A stretch of DNA of 64,000 bases from Scatosoma sp900555925 (GTDB lineage Bacteria; Bacillota; Clostridia; Christensenellales; Borkfalkiaceae). This document shows positions 34,383-42,247 of the stretch, piece after piece; within the stretch, counting starts at the first letter, position 1, and each line of letters opens with the position of its first letter. The position numbers and the translations under genes were made by a program. Below the pieces are notes generated by a model. It was not told where the DNA came from, ran no database searches, and saw only the letters and a program-made list of their open reading frames with translations. The stretch is taken from the NCBI GenBank assembly GCA_959603585.1, contig CAUGYD010000003.1:178072-242071 (forward strand), written 5' to 3'.

Positions 34383-35096
34383 TTACACGATATTGTCGTT
34401 CATCTGCGAGCCCTCTCCTTGCGCGTGGCTCTGTAAGGTATATAAATCGAATTCGCTGTCTATATCGAAATCCTCGGCGTTGTCGAACGCGGCGAGCTTG
34501 GAGACGGAGACTTCATAGGCGGTCATCGTCCTGACGTCCGTTTCGGAGAGCCGCTTTTGATATTCTCGGCTTTGGATGCGTCCCGAGATCGCCACTTTGT
34601 CTCCGACGGAGAGGTTTTTGACGAAACGGGCGTTTCTCCCCCATGCGATGCAGGGAATGTAGTCGGATTTGTTGTAGGCGCGGTTGACCGCGACGAGAAT
34701 ATCCGCGATTTCGCGGTTAAAGGGAGTGGTGCGGTAGACGGGCGGTTTGCAGATATAGCCGCTCAAAAGAATGCTGTTGGGATTTTTTCCCGGAATCTCG
34801 TCGAGAATTTCCCGCACGAACACCGTCAGCATGAGTCGGGATTTCCCGTTTTCCAGCTTATTGTAGCTTCTGAACTGTCCCAGAGCGCAAATGGACGAAC
34901 CCTTGGAAAGGGCCGAGCCCTGAATCAATCTTTCCGAGACGGTGATAGGCAGAATATCCGCCTGTCCGGAAAGGCGCATGACGCGCACGAAAAACTCGTA
35001 AAAGCCTTCCCCGTACACTTCGTGCGAGAACACCGCGTCGCTCACGATTTCACCCATAATGTAGACCTTGTTGTTTTTTTCCGCCGAGTAATTCAT
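34383..35096 (-). CDS. Single-stranded DNA-binding protein-like, two OB folds
   Basis: 237 residues. Two SSB-like OB-fold units appear in tandem: residues about 8-110 (KVYIMGEIVSDAVFSHEVYG; then GSSICALGQFRSYNK) and about 118-225 (ILLSGYICKPPVYRTTPFNR; IADILVAVNRAYNKSDYIPC; GDKVAISGRIQSREYQK), the second closer to classic SSB. The usual acidic SSB tail is missing; the end is GEGSQMNDNIV. I start at the ATG at 35096, five bases after GGAGG. Probably an accessory ssDNA-binding protein; the main ssb is likely elsewhere. Confidence 0.82.
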   Translation of the reverse strand: MNYSAEKNNKVYIMGEIVSDAVFSHEVYGEGFYEFFVRVMRLSGQADILPITVSERLIQGSALSKGSSICALGQFRSYNKLENGKSRLMLTVFVREILDEIPGKNPNSILLSGYICKPPVYRTTPFNREIADILVAVNRAYNKSDYIPCIAWGRNARFVKNLSVGDKVAISGRIQSREYQKRLSETDVRTMTAYEVSVSKLAAFDNAEDFDIDSEFDLYTLQSHAQGEGSQMNDNIV

Positions 35097-35177
35097 AAAA
35101 ACCTCCGATTTTGTTTTTCTTGCATGTGTATCGAATGAAAACAATCTGTTCCAAGGCGCCGCGTTCCGTTTTCCGCT

Positions 35178-35951
35178 TTAATTTTCTTCCGCGAGGTGCT
35201 GTTTTCCGGCCGAATCGATCGTGTAATTTTCACGGTAGATGAGTTCTCCTATCGGAACGAATTCGTAGCCGCGGTTTTGAAGCGTGGAAAAAATCAAAGG
35301 AAGCGCCTCCGCCGTATGCAGGCCGTTGTTATGGCAAAGAATGATAGAGCCGGGCTTTACGCCGTTGATGATACGCATGGCAATATCCGTGGCGGAAAGG
35401 TCTTTCCAGTCGAGAGAATCGACGTCCCACTGTATGGAATAGATTCCCATAGACTTCGCCGTGTCGATGACGAGATTATCGTAATCTCCGTACGGAGGGC
35501 GGAACAAATCCACCTTCTTCCCCGTCACGGCGGTAATCGCCTCTGACGAAGAGGAAAGCTCCGCGCGGATTTCCGCTTCGCTCAATTTGCTCATGTACGG
35601 GTGCGTTTTGCTGTGCGTCCCGATCTCGTGTCCCGCTTCGTCTATCTTCTTTACGTATTCGGGATACTTCTCCGTCCAGAACTCCACCATGAAAAACGTA
35701 CACCTGACGTCGTTTTGATCGAGCGCCTTCAAAATTGCGTCCGTGTGCTCCGTTCCCCATGCGCAATCGAAGGAAATAGCGATTTTCTTCTCCTCCCGCG
35801 CCACTGAATAAATGGGCAACGAACGCGCTTTCGTCATCGCGTTCACGGCATACGCCCCCACCTCTCGCATTAATACCATCACAGCCAACGCAAGAGCCAG
35901 TAAGCCGAATCCCCCCAGGACTCGCTTTGCCTTGAAACAGATTATTTTCAT
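35178..35951 (-). CDS. Polysaccharide deacetylase, membrane-anchored
   Basis: NodB-fold deacetylase of about 257 residues. A membrane anchor at about 12-30 precedes the catalytic domain. Motif 1 is ISFDCAWG (Asp replaces TFDD partly: FDCAW), motif 2 HEIGTHSKTHPY with the two metal His, motif 3 DLFRPPYGDYD, motif 4 WDVDSLDW, motif 5 ILCHNN. Family members of this subgroup (PdaB-like) act on peptidoglycan or other cell-wall glycans in sporulation or wall maturation. Start at the ATG 35951, six bases after GAGG; a TTG at 35972 is also open. Confidence 0.9.
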   Translation of the reverse strand: MKIICFKAKRVLGGFGLLALALAVMVLMREVGAYAVNAMTKARSLPIYSVAREEKKIAISFDCAWGTEHTDAILKALDQNDVRCTFFMVEFWTEKYPEYVKKIDEAGHEIGTHSKTHPYMSKLSEAEIRAELSSSSEAITAVTGKKVDLFRPPYGDYDNLVIDTAKSMGIYSIQWDVDSLDWKDLSATDIAMRIINGVKPGSIILCHNNGLHTAEALPLIFSTLQNRGYEFVPIGELIYRENYTIDSAGKQHLAEEN

Positions 35952-36132
35952 TCGATACCTCAATGCTACCAAATTTCACCGGTCGGAAAATCGGAGGTAG
36001 AGTCGAATTTTCGCCAATTTTGTCGAATAGCCCCGCACTCCTTTTCTCACCTTTGCTCTATTTTATGGACACACGTTCCGGTTTATGACTGAATAAAATT
36101 TCTTCCCGAAAAATCTTTTTTCCTCCCTTCTT

Positions 36133-36409
36133 CGTTCTCTTTTCAATTATAAACCGTTTTTCCGTTTCTCCGTCCCGATTTTACCCGGCAAACACCTTTT
36201 CGCGTTTCTCCGTTCTCTTTTCACCCGTAACCCGCCTTCCCTCCTTTCTTCCTTCCTTTTTACCTGCAAATCGCTTCTCCCCTTTCCTTCTCACCTTTTT
36301 ACCCGCAAACTGCCTTCCCCAGTTTCTTCATCACCTTTCCACCCGCCAAACAGCCTCCCCTCCTTTCTTCATCACCTTTCTACCCGCAAAACACTTTCTC
36401 CGTTTCTTC
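36133..36409. repeat. Seven degenerate 38-41-base pyrimidine-rich tandem repeats
   Basis: Units begin at 36133, 36171, 36211, 36252, 36291, 36330 and 36371. Typical content is ACCCGCAAA in the middle, a C/T-rich half and TTTCTTC at the end. An eighth decayed unit may follow. This array and flanking AT-rich sequence make up the gap 35952-36473. The plus strand is almost purine-free over long stretches. Confidence 0.8.
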
Positions 36410-36473
36410 GCTCTCTTTTCTGCCGCCTCTTTCCCTTTCGGACGGACTATTCAAAAAATTTTGTTCCAAACGC

Positions 36474-36532
36474 TTGACAACCTCGCCTCTTCTGTGATAT
36501 GATAAATTTGTATTTAGATAGTTATCTAAATA
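36474..36532 (+). promoter_or_regulatory. sdpR promoter and palindromic operator
   Basis: TTGACA (36474-36479), 18-base spacer, TATGAT (36498-36503). Immediately downstream is a perfect palindrome, 36511-36532: TATTTAGATA, two bases GT, then its exact complement. This is the expected site for autorepression by the ArsR-type protein encoded next. Confidence 0.9.
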
Positions 36533-36556
36533 AACAAAAAGGAGGAAAATGAAGCC

Positions 36557-37027
36557 GTGCGAGACGTGTGGGAAGCGATGAGCGATAAAACCAGGCGGGA
36601 AATCCTCGCGATGTTGAAGGAGAAAGATTTGAGCGCGGGAGAGATAGCGGAACGCTTCGATCTGACGAAAGCGACGGTATCCCATCACTTGTCCGTACTG
36701 AAAGGCGCGGGGCTGGTCGATACGGAGAAGCGGGCGCAGACGATCATTTATTCTCTGAACATGACGGTATTCCAATCCTTTCTGTTGACGGTGAACAATC
36801 TTTTTGCCGATAAGAATTTTAAGGGGAGTACGCAAGCGAACGCGGAGGAATCCCCTTCTGTGCGCTCCGCGAAGGAGCGCACGCCTGCGGCGCAGGCGGC
36901 TGATTTTGCCAAAGGGGGAGAATCGGGCGGGATTTCCTCGCCGAACTTTGCCGCTCCTTCGAAGTTTGGCTCCCTTGACGGCTCGACGGGCGCAGAGCTT
37001 GCTCTTCCCGAAGGGATGAAGCCATGA
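36557..37027 (+). CDS. sdpR: ArsR/SdpR-family repressor with low-complexity tail
   Basis: Winged-HTH repressor, 156 residues from a GTG start 11 bases after AGGAGG. Residues 1-90 are a normal SdpR-like protein: VWEAMSDKTRREILAML, then AERFDLTKATVSHHLSVLKG. Residues about 92-156 are an Ala/Gly/Ser/Pro-rich tail encoded by palindromic DNA (36860-36970) and not typical of the family. It overlaps sdpI by four bases. In B. subtilis the SdpR/SdpI pair controls immunity to the SdpC toxin; here it fronts an ABC exporter operon and likely represses it via the 36511 palindrome. Confidence 0.88.
   Translation: MRDVWEAMSDKTRREILAMLKEKDLSAGEIAERFDLTKATVSHHLSVLKGAGLVDTEKRAQTIIYSLNMTVFQSFLLTVNNLFADKNFKGSTQANAEESPSVRSAKERTPAAQAADFAKGGESGGISSPNFAAPSKFGSLDGSTGAELALPEGMKP
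36860..36970. repeat. Cluster of three palindromes inside the sdpR coding region
   Basis: 36860-36882: GTGCGCTCC, 5-base loop, exact complement. 36883-36897: GCCTGC, GGC, GCAGGC. 36940-36970: GCCGAACTT and its complement with one mismatch. They encode the unusual C-terminal tail of SdpR and look like an inserted REP-type or MITE-like element that kept the frame open. Confidence 0.65.
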
Positions 37028-37749
37028 AGAAAAAATTTTTCTTGTCAAAAAAAATTTCTTATCCGGTCGTATTGCTGGCGGCGACGCTTCTGAACGCGGT
37101 TTTGGGAATTGTTTTTATCTGCTTGTCGCCCGATCGGGTAGCGGTCCATTTCAACGCGGCATTCGAGGCGGATAAATTAGGTTCGCCGTGGATGTATTTG
37201 CCCGCGTTTGTTCTGCCGCCGTTCGCGGCGGTCGGACTGATATTCGAAAACGTGAGGAAAGGGCAGAAGCCGCAGAACCGAAAGCCCCTGAAAATCATTC
37301 TCACGTTTATCGCGGTGCTGATCGGTTATATGGGCTGGCTGATGCTCGTCTGGTGCGGAAAAGTCAGTGAAATCGGGCAGAAAGCGGAAGCTCCCCTTTA
37401 CATTCTCGTTTGCGTTCCGATGGGAATGATGTTCATTATTATGGGGAATTATCTTCCCGTAATCAAGCGGAACGGAACGTTGGGAATCAAGACGCCCTCG
37501 ACGCTCGCCAGCGATTACGTCTGGGCGCAGACGCACAGAGTCATGGGCAAAGTCTGGGTCGTTATGGGGATCGGAGAAATCCTTGCCGCGCTGGCGGATA
37601 CTTTCGCAAAGACGGAATTTATTTCGTTCGGCTGGCTGGCGGCATCAATCGTAGGAGAGTGTATTGCCCTGCCTTTCGTCACTTCACATTTCAAAAAACG
37701 GGAAATCGAGCTTCTTCTGCAAGAGGAGCCGCCCCGCGAAAACTTGTAA
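37024..37749 (+). CDS. sdpI: SdpI/DUF1648-family membrane protein
   Basis: Membrane protein of 241 residues with about six hydrophobic segments. The N-terminal DUF1648 part has FICLSPDRVAVHFNAAFEAD; the SdpI part has MGNYLPVIKRNGTLGIKTPS and WAQTHRVMGKVWVVMGIG, close to the family consensus. In B. subtilis SdpI gives immunity to the SDP killing factor and signals to SdpR. No toxin gene lies here, so the role may be in envelope stress or exporter control. ATGA overlap with sdpR. Confidence 0.88.
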   Translation: MKKKFFLSKKISYPVVLLAATLLNAVLGIVFICLSPDRVAVHFNAAFEADKLGSPWMYLPAFVLPPFAAVGLIFENVRKGQKPQNRKPLKIILTFIAVLIGYMGWLMLVWCGKVSEIGQKAEAPLYILVCVPMGMMFIIMGNYLPVIKRNGTLGIKTPSTLASDYVWAQTHRVMGKVWVVMGIGEILAALADTFAKTEFISFGWLAASIVGECIALPFVTSHFKKREIELLLQEEPPRENL

Positions 37750-37767
37750 ATTATATAAGGAGAACTT

Positions 37768-38619
37768 ATGGAAAACACAGAACCCTTGACAGAGGAACAG
37801 CCCTTTGCGGAGCTTTCCCCTTCTCCGCTTTCGGGCGAAGGAAAAGAGGACGTACTGATTGCCGCGAACCTCAAAAAGACGTTTCGTCTTTCGGCGAAGC
37901 AGCGGAAGATAGAAAAGACGCCGCTCAGAGAAAAGATTGCGGTAAACGGGATTTCCTTCAAAGCGAAGCGAGGAGAGATTTACGGACTTTTGGGACCCAA
38001 CGGCGCAGGTAAAACCACGACGCTGAGAATGTTGGCGACGCTGATCCGTCCCGACGAGGGCGACGCGCTCATCAACGGATACAGCATCGTGAAACAGCCC
38101 GACAAAGTGCGTTCGCAAATCGGATTTTTGACCAGCGAGCTCAAACTCGACGATTTCTTTACGCCGAACTACATTTTCGACTTTTTCAGCGAATTGCAAA
38201 ATATCCCAACCCAGGTACGCGACGAACGCAAAAGGACGCTGTTCGGACGCTTCGGAATAGACAAATTCGCGGAGACGAAAATCGCGGATCTGTCCACGGG
38301 TATGAAGCAAAAGACCTCTATCGCGGTCTCTCTCGTGCACGATCCCGAATTCATTATCTTCGACGAGCCGACCAACGGCCTGGACGTACTGACGGCGAAA
38401 GCGGTCACCGACTTTTTGGTGGAGCTCAGAAACCGCGGGAAGAGCATTCTGCTTTCCACGCACATATTCAGTCTCGTGGAGAAAATCTGCGACCGCGTAG
38501 GCGTGATCATCGACGGTAAAATGACGGTGGAGGACACCGTGGCGAACCTGACGAAGGAGAAGGGTTTGGAGGACGTATTCTTCGATATTTACGCGGAGAC
38601 GAAAGGAGGCAGGGAATGA
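37768..38619 (+). CDS. ABC transporter ATP-binding protein, NatA-like
   Basis: ATPase of 283 residues with Walker A GPNGAGKTTT, signature LSTGMKQK, Walker B FIIFDEPTNGLD and the switch His in LSTHIF. It follows sdpI by 18 bases with AAGGAGA and overlaps the permease gene (ATGA). The first about 30 residues (ELSPSPLSGEGKED) are an extension not found in the family; the DNA there forms an imperfect hairpin. The NatA type exports Na+ or peptides/lipids in known systems; the substrate is unknown here. Confidence 0.93.
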   Translation: MENTEPLTEEQPFAELSPSPLSGEGKEDVLIAANLKKTFRLSAKQRKIEKTPLREKIAVNGISFKAKRGEIYGLLGPNGAGKTTTLRMLATLIRPDEGDALINGYSIVKQPDKVRSQIGFLTSELKLDDFFTPNYIFDFFSELQNIPTQVRDERKRTLFGRFGIDKFAETKIADLSTGMKQKTSIAVSLVHDPEFIIFDEPTNGLDVLTAKAVTDFLVELRNRGKSILLSTHIFSLVEKICDRVGVIIDGKMTVEDTVANLTKEKGLEDVFFDIYAETKGGRE

Positions 38620-39791
38620 AAAATATCTGGACGATCATGAAAAAGGAGTTTTCCCGCTTTTTCAAGGACAGAAGGCTGGTGCTGGCGCTGATACTGCCGG
38701 GGGTGCTCATCTATGTGATTTATTCTTTTTTGGGAAACGGAATATTTTCCCAAATCGGCGGAACGGACGAAAACTACGTGTATCAGGTGCATACGGTAAA
38801 CATGCCCGATTCTTTCAAAGCCCCCTTCGAGGAGCTGAAAAACATCAATCTGATAGAGACTTCAACGGAAGATCTGGAGAACGTAAAAACGCAGGTGCAG
38901 GATCAGAAAACCGACCTCGTCGCGGTATTTCCGGAGGATTTCGAAGAAAAATACAACGCGGTGAAAAACGACACTTCGGACGAAATTCCCCAATACGATC
39001 TGTACTATAACAGCGTCCGTTCGGAATCCTCGTCGGCGTTTCAGCTGTTTTCTGCGACGCTCGAACTCTTCCAGCAGCCCTCGGAAGGCTGGTTCCAGAT
39101 CGGCAACCCTCTGGACGGAGACCTTGCGACGGATAAAGACGTCACGGGAATGATGTTCTCTATGATCGGCCCCATGCTCGTGCTCGTGTTCCTGTTCTCG
39201 GGCTGCATGGCGGTTGCACCGGAATCGATTGCGGGCGAAAAGGAACGGGGTACGTTTGCGACCATGCTCGTGACGCCCGTCAAGCGCAGCCATATCGCCA
39301 TCGGGAAAATCATCGCTCTGAGTACGTTGTCCCTCATCAGCGGCATATGCAGCTTTTTGGGAATCATTCTTTCCCTGCCCAAACTCGTGGGAGGCACTGG
39401 CAATATAAGCGCAACGGTCTATACCGCGAGCGATTATATCATGCTCCTCGGAATCGTCCTGTCTTCGGTGCTCGTCATCGTCGCGCTGATTTCGCTCATC
39501 TCCGCGTTCGCGAAGAGCGTGAAGGAAGCGACCAACATGATCGGCCCCCTGATGATTCTGGTCGTGCTTCTGGGCGTCAGCACGATGTTCACTTCGGGTT
39601 CGGCAGGCGCGTTCTTCTGGTACCTCATTCCCCTCTATAACAGCGCCCGCGCCATGAGCGGAATCTTCTCGTTCGCCGCGTCGCCGCTGAACGTAATCAT
39701 CACCATCGCGTCCAATCTCGTCGTGGCGCTGCTGCTCGCGTTCGCACTCGCAAAGATGTTCGACAACGAAAAAATCATGTTCAATAAATAA
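38616..39791 (+). CDS. ABC-2 family exporter permease, NatB-like
   Basis: Permease of 391 residues with one N-terminal helix (about 22-42), a large outside loop and five C-terminal helices starting near 175 (MMFSMIGPMLVLVFLFSGCM). The sequence SIAGEKERGTFATMLVTPV is the typical ABC-2 / NatB loop. Coupled to natA-like gene by a 4-base overlap. Completes a repressor-SdpI-exporter operon. Confidence 0.93.
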   Translation: MKNIWTIMKKEFSRFFKDRRLVLALILPGVLIYVIYSFLGNGIFSQIGGTDENYVYQVHTVNMPDSFKAPFEELKNINLIETSTEDLENVKTQVQDQKTDLVAVFPEDFEEKYNAVKNDTSDEIPQYDLYYNSVRSESSSAFQLFSATLELFQQPSEGWFQIGNPLDGDLATDKDVTGMMFSMIGPMLVLVFLFSGCMAVAPESIAGEKERGTFATMLVTPVKRSHIAIGKIIALSTLSLISGICSFLGIILSLPKLVGGTGNISATVYTASDYIMLLGIVLSSVLVIVALISLISAFAKSVKEATNMIGPLMILVVLLGVSTMFTSGSAGAFFWYLIPLYNSARAMSGIFSFAASPLNVIITIASNLVVALLLAFALAKMFDNEKIMFNK

Positions 39792-39857
39792 TCAATCATC
39801 GCGCCGATAACCGCAACGCATTCAATAAGTTGTCGCGGTGCGTCGGTACACCCGCCA

Positions 39858-39968
39858 CCATGCGGTTCAACGGGCGTGACGCAGAGTCTCAGTCCCCGCC
39901 AACCATGGTTAACGGACAACCGCGGCCGTATCACTCCCTGTTAAACATGGTCCAACGAACAGCCGCGA
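39858..39968. repeat. Degenerate direct repeats, about 42-45 base spacing
   Basis: CCATGNGGTT-like segments at about 39858, 39903 and 39945 each run on into (C)AACG-G/GAACAnCCGCG. The last two are 42 bases apart and match over about 24 bases. A fourth weaker unit lies at about 39985-40012. They fill the gap between natB and the terminator at 40017. Confidence 0.55.
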
Positions 39969-40016
39969 TTTTTCAATAACCGCGGCACACCCGTTGAAAA
40001 AGGGCGGCAACGGATG

Positions 40017-40047
40017 AAAGGGCATTTTTTCAAGTGCCCTTTTTTTG
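40017..40047 (+). terminator. Terminator of the sdpR-natAB operon
   Basis: AAAGGGCA (40017-40024) and complement (40035-40042) with a 10-base loop, then a T-run. Confidence 0.88.
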
Positions 40048-40076
40048 TTTACTTTTTCGGGAATTTCCTGTATAAT
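40048..40076 (+). promoter_or_regulatory. Promoter of the small gene at 40083
   Basis: TTTACT (40048-40053), 17-base spacer, TATAAT (40071-40076). The ATG at 40083 is six bases after the -10 box, so the transcript would begin at or next to the start codon. Confidence 0.72.
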
Positions 40077-40082
40077 AGAAGT

Positions 40083-40340
40083 ATGAAGATTTGGGCAAAA
40101 CTCATTACCGCAGGAAAAATCCGAAAACAATTCGTCTATGAGAAAGAGGAACGTCTCACGTATTCCCGCTTTTTCGACTATCTCGCGGACATCTGCCACG
40201 AGCTGGATATCCCCACGCCCGTGCTGTTGAAGACGCATATTTTCAACTTTGCGAAATTCAATCACGTCAAGTTCACTTCCCGCGATTTCATAGAGGAATT
40301 CGACTACGACCAGCTGTTTCTCGAAAACATAATTTTATAA
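40083..40340 (+). CDS. Small hypothetical protein, possibly leaderless mRNA
   Basis: 85 residues, basic N-terminus and acidic C-terminus, no signal peptide or membrane helix; I do not recognise the family. Start at the ATG 40083, directly downstream of a TATAAT box with no ribosome binding site. The upstream frame to 40014 crosses the terminator of the previous operon and is rejected. Codon use resembles the neighbours. It precedes an Lrp-type gene that has its own strong RBS. Confidence 0.7.
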   Translation: MKIWAKLITAGKIRKQFVYEKEERLTYSRFFDYLADICHELDIPTPVLLKTHIFNFAKFNHVKFTSRDFIEEFDYDQLFLENIIL

Positions 40341-40371
40341 GCAATACTTATATATTGAGGAGGAAACTTTT

Positions 40372-40860
40372 ATGACGGAACTTGAAAAATCCGTTCTCTC
40401 CATTCTTTCGGCCGATGCGCGGCTGACGCCCGAAGCAATCGCTTCCATGTTGCAGGAGGAGCCGGAAAAAATCTCTTCTCTCATACGTTCTTTGGAAGAG
40501 CGGGGCTATATCGTCAAATATATGACGATCGTCCACACGGACGAACAGGACGAAAGGCGGGTAGAGGCGCTCATAGAGGTCAAAGTCGCCCCGAAAAAGG
40601 GCGAAGGCTTCGACGGAATTGCCCGACGGATCGCGGAATATTCCGAAGTCAAGGGCGTATATCTCATGAGCGGCGGTTATGATCTGGCGGTATTCGTAGA
40701 GGGAGCGTCGCTCAGAAAGGTCGCGCGGTTCGTGTCGGAGTGTATTTCGACGTTTGAAGGGGTGCTGAGTACGGCGACCCACTTCATTTTGAAAAAGTAT
40801 AAAATAGAAGGAGTTCTTACGGAACGTCTCCATGACAAAAGACTTTCCGTACATGCGTAA
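40372..40860 (+). CDS. Lrp/AsnC-family transcriptional regulator
   Basis: 162 residues: N-terminal HTH (LTPEAIASMLQEEPEKISSL; LEERGYIVKY) and the AsnC ligand-binding (RAM) domain (VEALIEVKVAPKKGEGFDGI; GVYLMSGGYDLAVFVEG). GAGGAGG precedes the ATG. Overlaps the following aminotransferase gene by 29 bases, so the regulator likely responds to an amino acid and controls this pair. Confidence 0.93.
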   Translation: MTELEKSVLSILSADARLTPEAIASMLQEEPEKISSLIRSLEERGYIVKYMTIVHTDEQDERRVEALIEVKVAPKKGEGFDGIARRIAEYSEVKGVYLMSGGYDLAVFVEGASLRKVARFVSECISTFEGVLSTATHFILKKYKIEGVLTERLHDKRLSVHA

Positions 40861-42040
40861 ATATAATTATATGCGCAATTTTGTAAACCAAAAAACCAGA
40901 ATTTTACAGCCGAGCGGAATCCGGAAATTTTTCGATATCGTGCGCGAGACGGAAGGCGCGATTTCCCTCGGCGTAGGCGAACCGGATTTCGTGACGCCGT
41001 GGCCGGTGCGTTCGGCGGCGATTTCTTCCATTCAGAAGGGTTACACGCAGTACACGGCAAACCGCGGCATGGCGCCCCTTTTGGAGTTGATTTCGCGCTA
41101 TCTCGAAACCCGTTTTTCGCTCACCTATGACCCGAAGCATATTCTCGTGACGGTAGGCGCCAGCGAGGCGATCGACCTCGTTTTGAGGGCGTGCACGGAG
41201 CCGGGCGACGAAATACTCATTCCCGACCCCGCCTATGTATCCTATGCGCCGTGCGCGCTGCTTTCGGACGGGGTGCCCGTCGCGGTGGAATGCAGGGAGG
41301 AGGACGGATTCCTGCCGACGCAAGAAGCATTGGAAGCGGCGATCACGCCCCGTTCCAAGATTCTCATTCTCACCTATCCGAATAACCCGACGGGCGCGAT
41401 CGCGGACAGAGCGGCGCTCGAAAAAATCGCGGCCGTGGTCGAAAAGCACGACCTTCTCGTCGTGTCGGACGAAATTTATGCGGAGCTGACCTACGGGCAA
41501 AAGCATGTTTCCTTTGCGTCTCTGCCCGGAATGAAGGAGCGCACGGTATACGTGGGCGGATTTTCCAAAGCGTTCGCAATGACGGGCTGGCGCCTCGGAT
41601 ACGTCTGCGCGCCCGCGGACATCGACCTCGCCGTTTTCAAGATTCATCAATACACCGTACTGTGCGCGCCCATCACGGCGCAGTATGCGGCGATAGAAGC
41701 GTTAAAGGACGGCTTTTCCGACGACTTTGCGGCGGTGGAGGAAATGCGGGACTCGTACGACCGCAGGCGCCGTTTCGTATTGGAGGCGCTCCGCGGAGCG
41801 GGGCTGACCTGTTTTCCCCCGCACGGCGCGTTTTATGCGTTCCCCTCGGTCAAGGAATCCTCTCTTTCGGGCGAGGAATTTGCAAACAGGCTCTTGAAGG
41901 AACAAAAGGTCGCCGTCGTTCCGGGAAGCGCGTTCGGAAAGTTCGGGGAAAACTGCGTGCGGATTTCCTACGCAACGGGAACGGGAGCGCTTTTGGAGGC
42001 CTTCCGACGCATTTCCAAATTTATGAAGCAATTCAAATAA
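40832..42040 (+). CDS. PLP-dependent aminotransferase, class I/II
   Basis: About 390-402 residues, fold type I aminotransferase of the AspC/AraT-like branch. PLP-binding: DEIYAEL, then GGFSKAFAMTGWRLGYV, where the Lys of SKAF forms the Schiff base. Other blocks: SLGVGEPDFVTPW; TYPNNPTGAI. Substrate not decidable (aspartate, aromatic or branched chain). The start is uncertain: ATGs at 40832, 40853 and 40871 are in frame and none has a good RBS; the homology begins after about residue 15. Translation may be coupled to the overlapping Lrp gene. Confidence 0.9.
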   Translation: MTKDFPYMRKYNYMRNFVNQKTRILQPSGIRKFFDIVRETEGAISLGVGEPDFVTPWPVRSAAISSIQKGYTQYTANRGMAPLLELISRYLETRFSLTYDPKHILVTVGASEAIDLVLRACTEPGDEILIPDPAYVSYAPCALLSDGVPVAVECREEDGFLPTQEALEAAITPRSKILILTYPNNPTGAIADRAALEKIAAVVEKHDLLVVSDEIYAELTYGQKHVSFASLPGMKERTVYVGGFSKAFAMTGWRLGYVCAPADIDLAVFKIHQYTVLCAPITAQYAAIEALKDGFSDDFAAVEEMRDSYDRRRRFVLEALRGAGLTCFPPHGAFYAFPSVKESSLSGEEFANRLLKEQKVAVVPGSAFGKFGENCVRISYATGTGALLEAFRRISKFMKQFK

Positions 42041-42067
42041 TTATCGTCTTACCCTGTTATTTTTTGA

Positions 42068-42178
42068 TTGACAAAGGGCGATAAATAGGGTATAATAAAA
42101 GTATTGAAATACTTTGGCCGTGGCTTTGAAACGAAGTCACGGTTGTATTTTTAACGTTCCCGAAGAGAACGCTTTTTT
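42068..42178 (+). promoter_or_regulatory. greA promoter and leader with internal terminator-like hairpin
   Basis: TTGACA (42068-42073), 17-base spacer, TATAAT (42091-42096). The about 145-base leader holds a hairpin CCGTGGCTT/AAGTCACGG (around 42118-42142) and then CGTTC/GAACG (42155-42171) followed by CTTTTTT, which looks like an intrinsic terminator before greA. Confidence 0.72.
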
Positions 42179-42247
42179 GCATGTATTTTTGCGGAAAACG
42201 GGCGCCTCGGGCACGGACAGCAAGCACCATAATACGGAGGTTTTTTT

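Noticed and set aside
32326..36409. CRISPR array
   Set aside because: The repeats are degenerate, directly adjacent without unique spacers, and no cas genes are nearby.
36380..37048. 222-codon minus-strand frame over sdpR
   Set aside because: Arg/Leu-rich shadow of sdpR and the pyrimidine-rich repeats; no RBS or domain.
39792..40016. tRNA or other RNA gene in the gap after natB
   Set aside because: GC-rich with short inverted repeats, but no cloverleaf or known RNA; explained by degenerate direct repeats.
40014..40082. Longer start for the small gene at 40083
   Set aside because: It would start before the terminator of the previous operon and span promoter elements.
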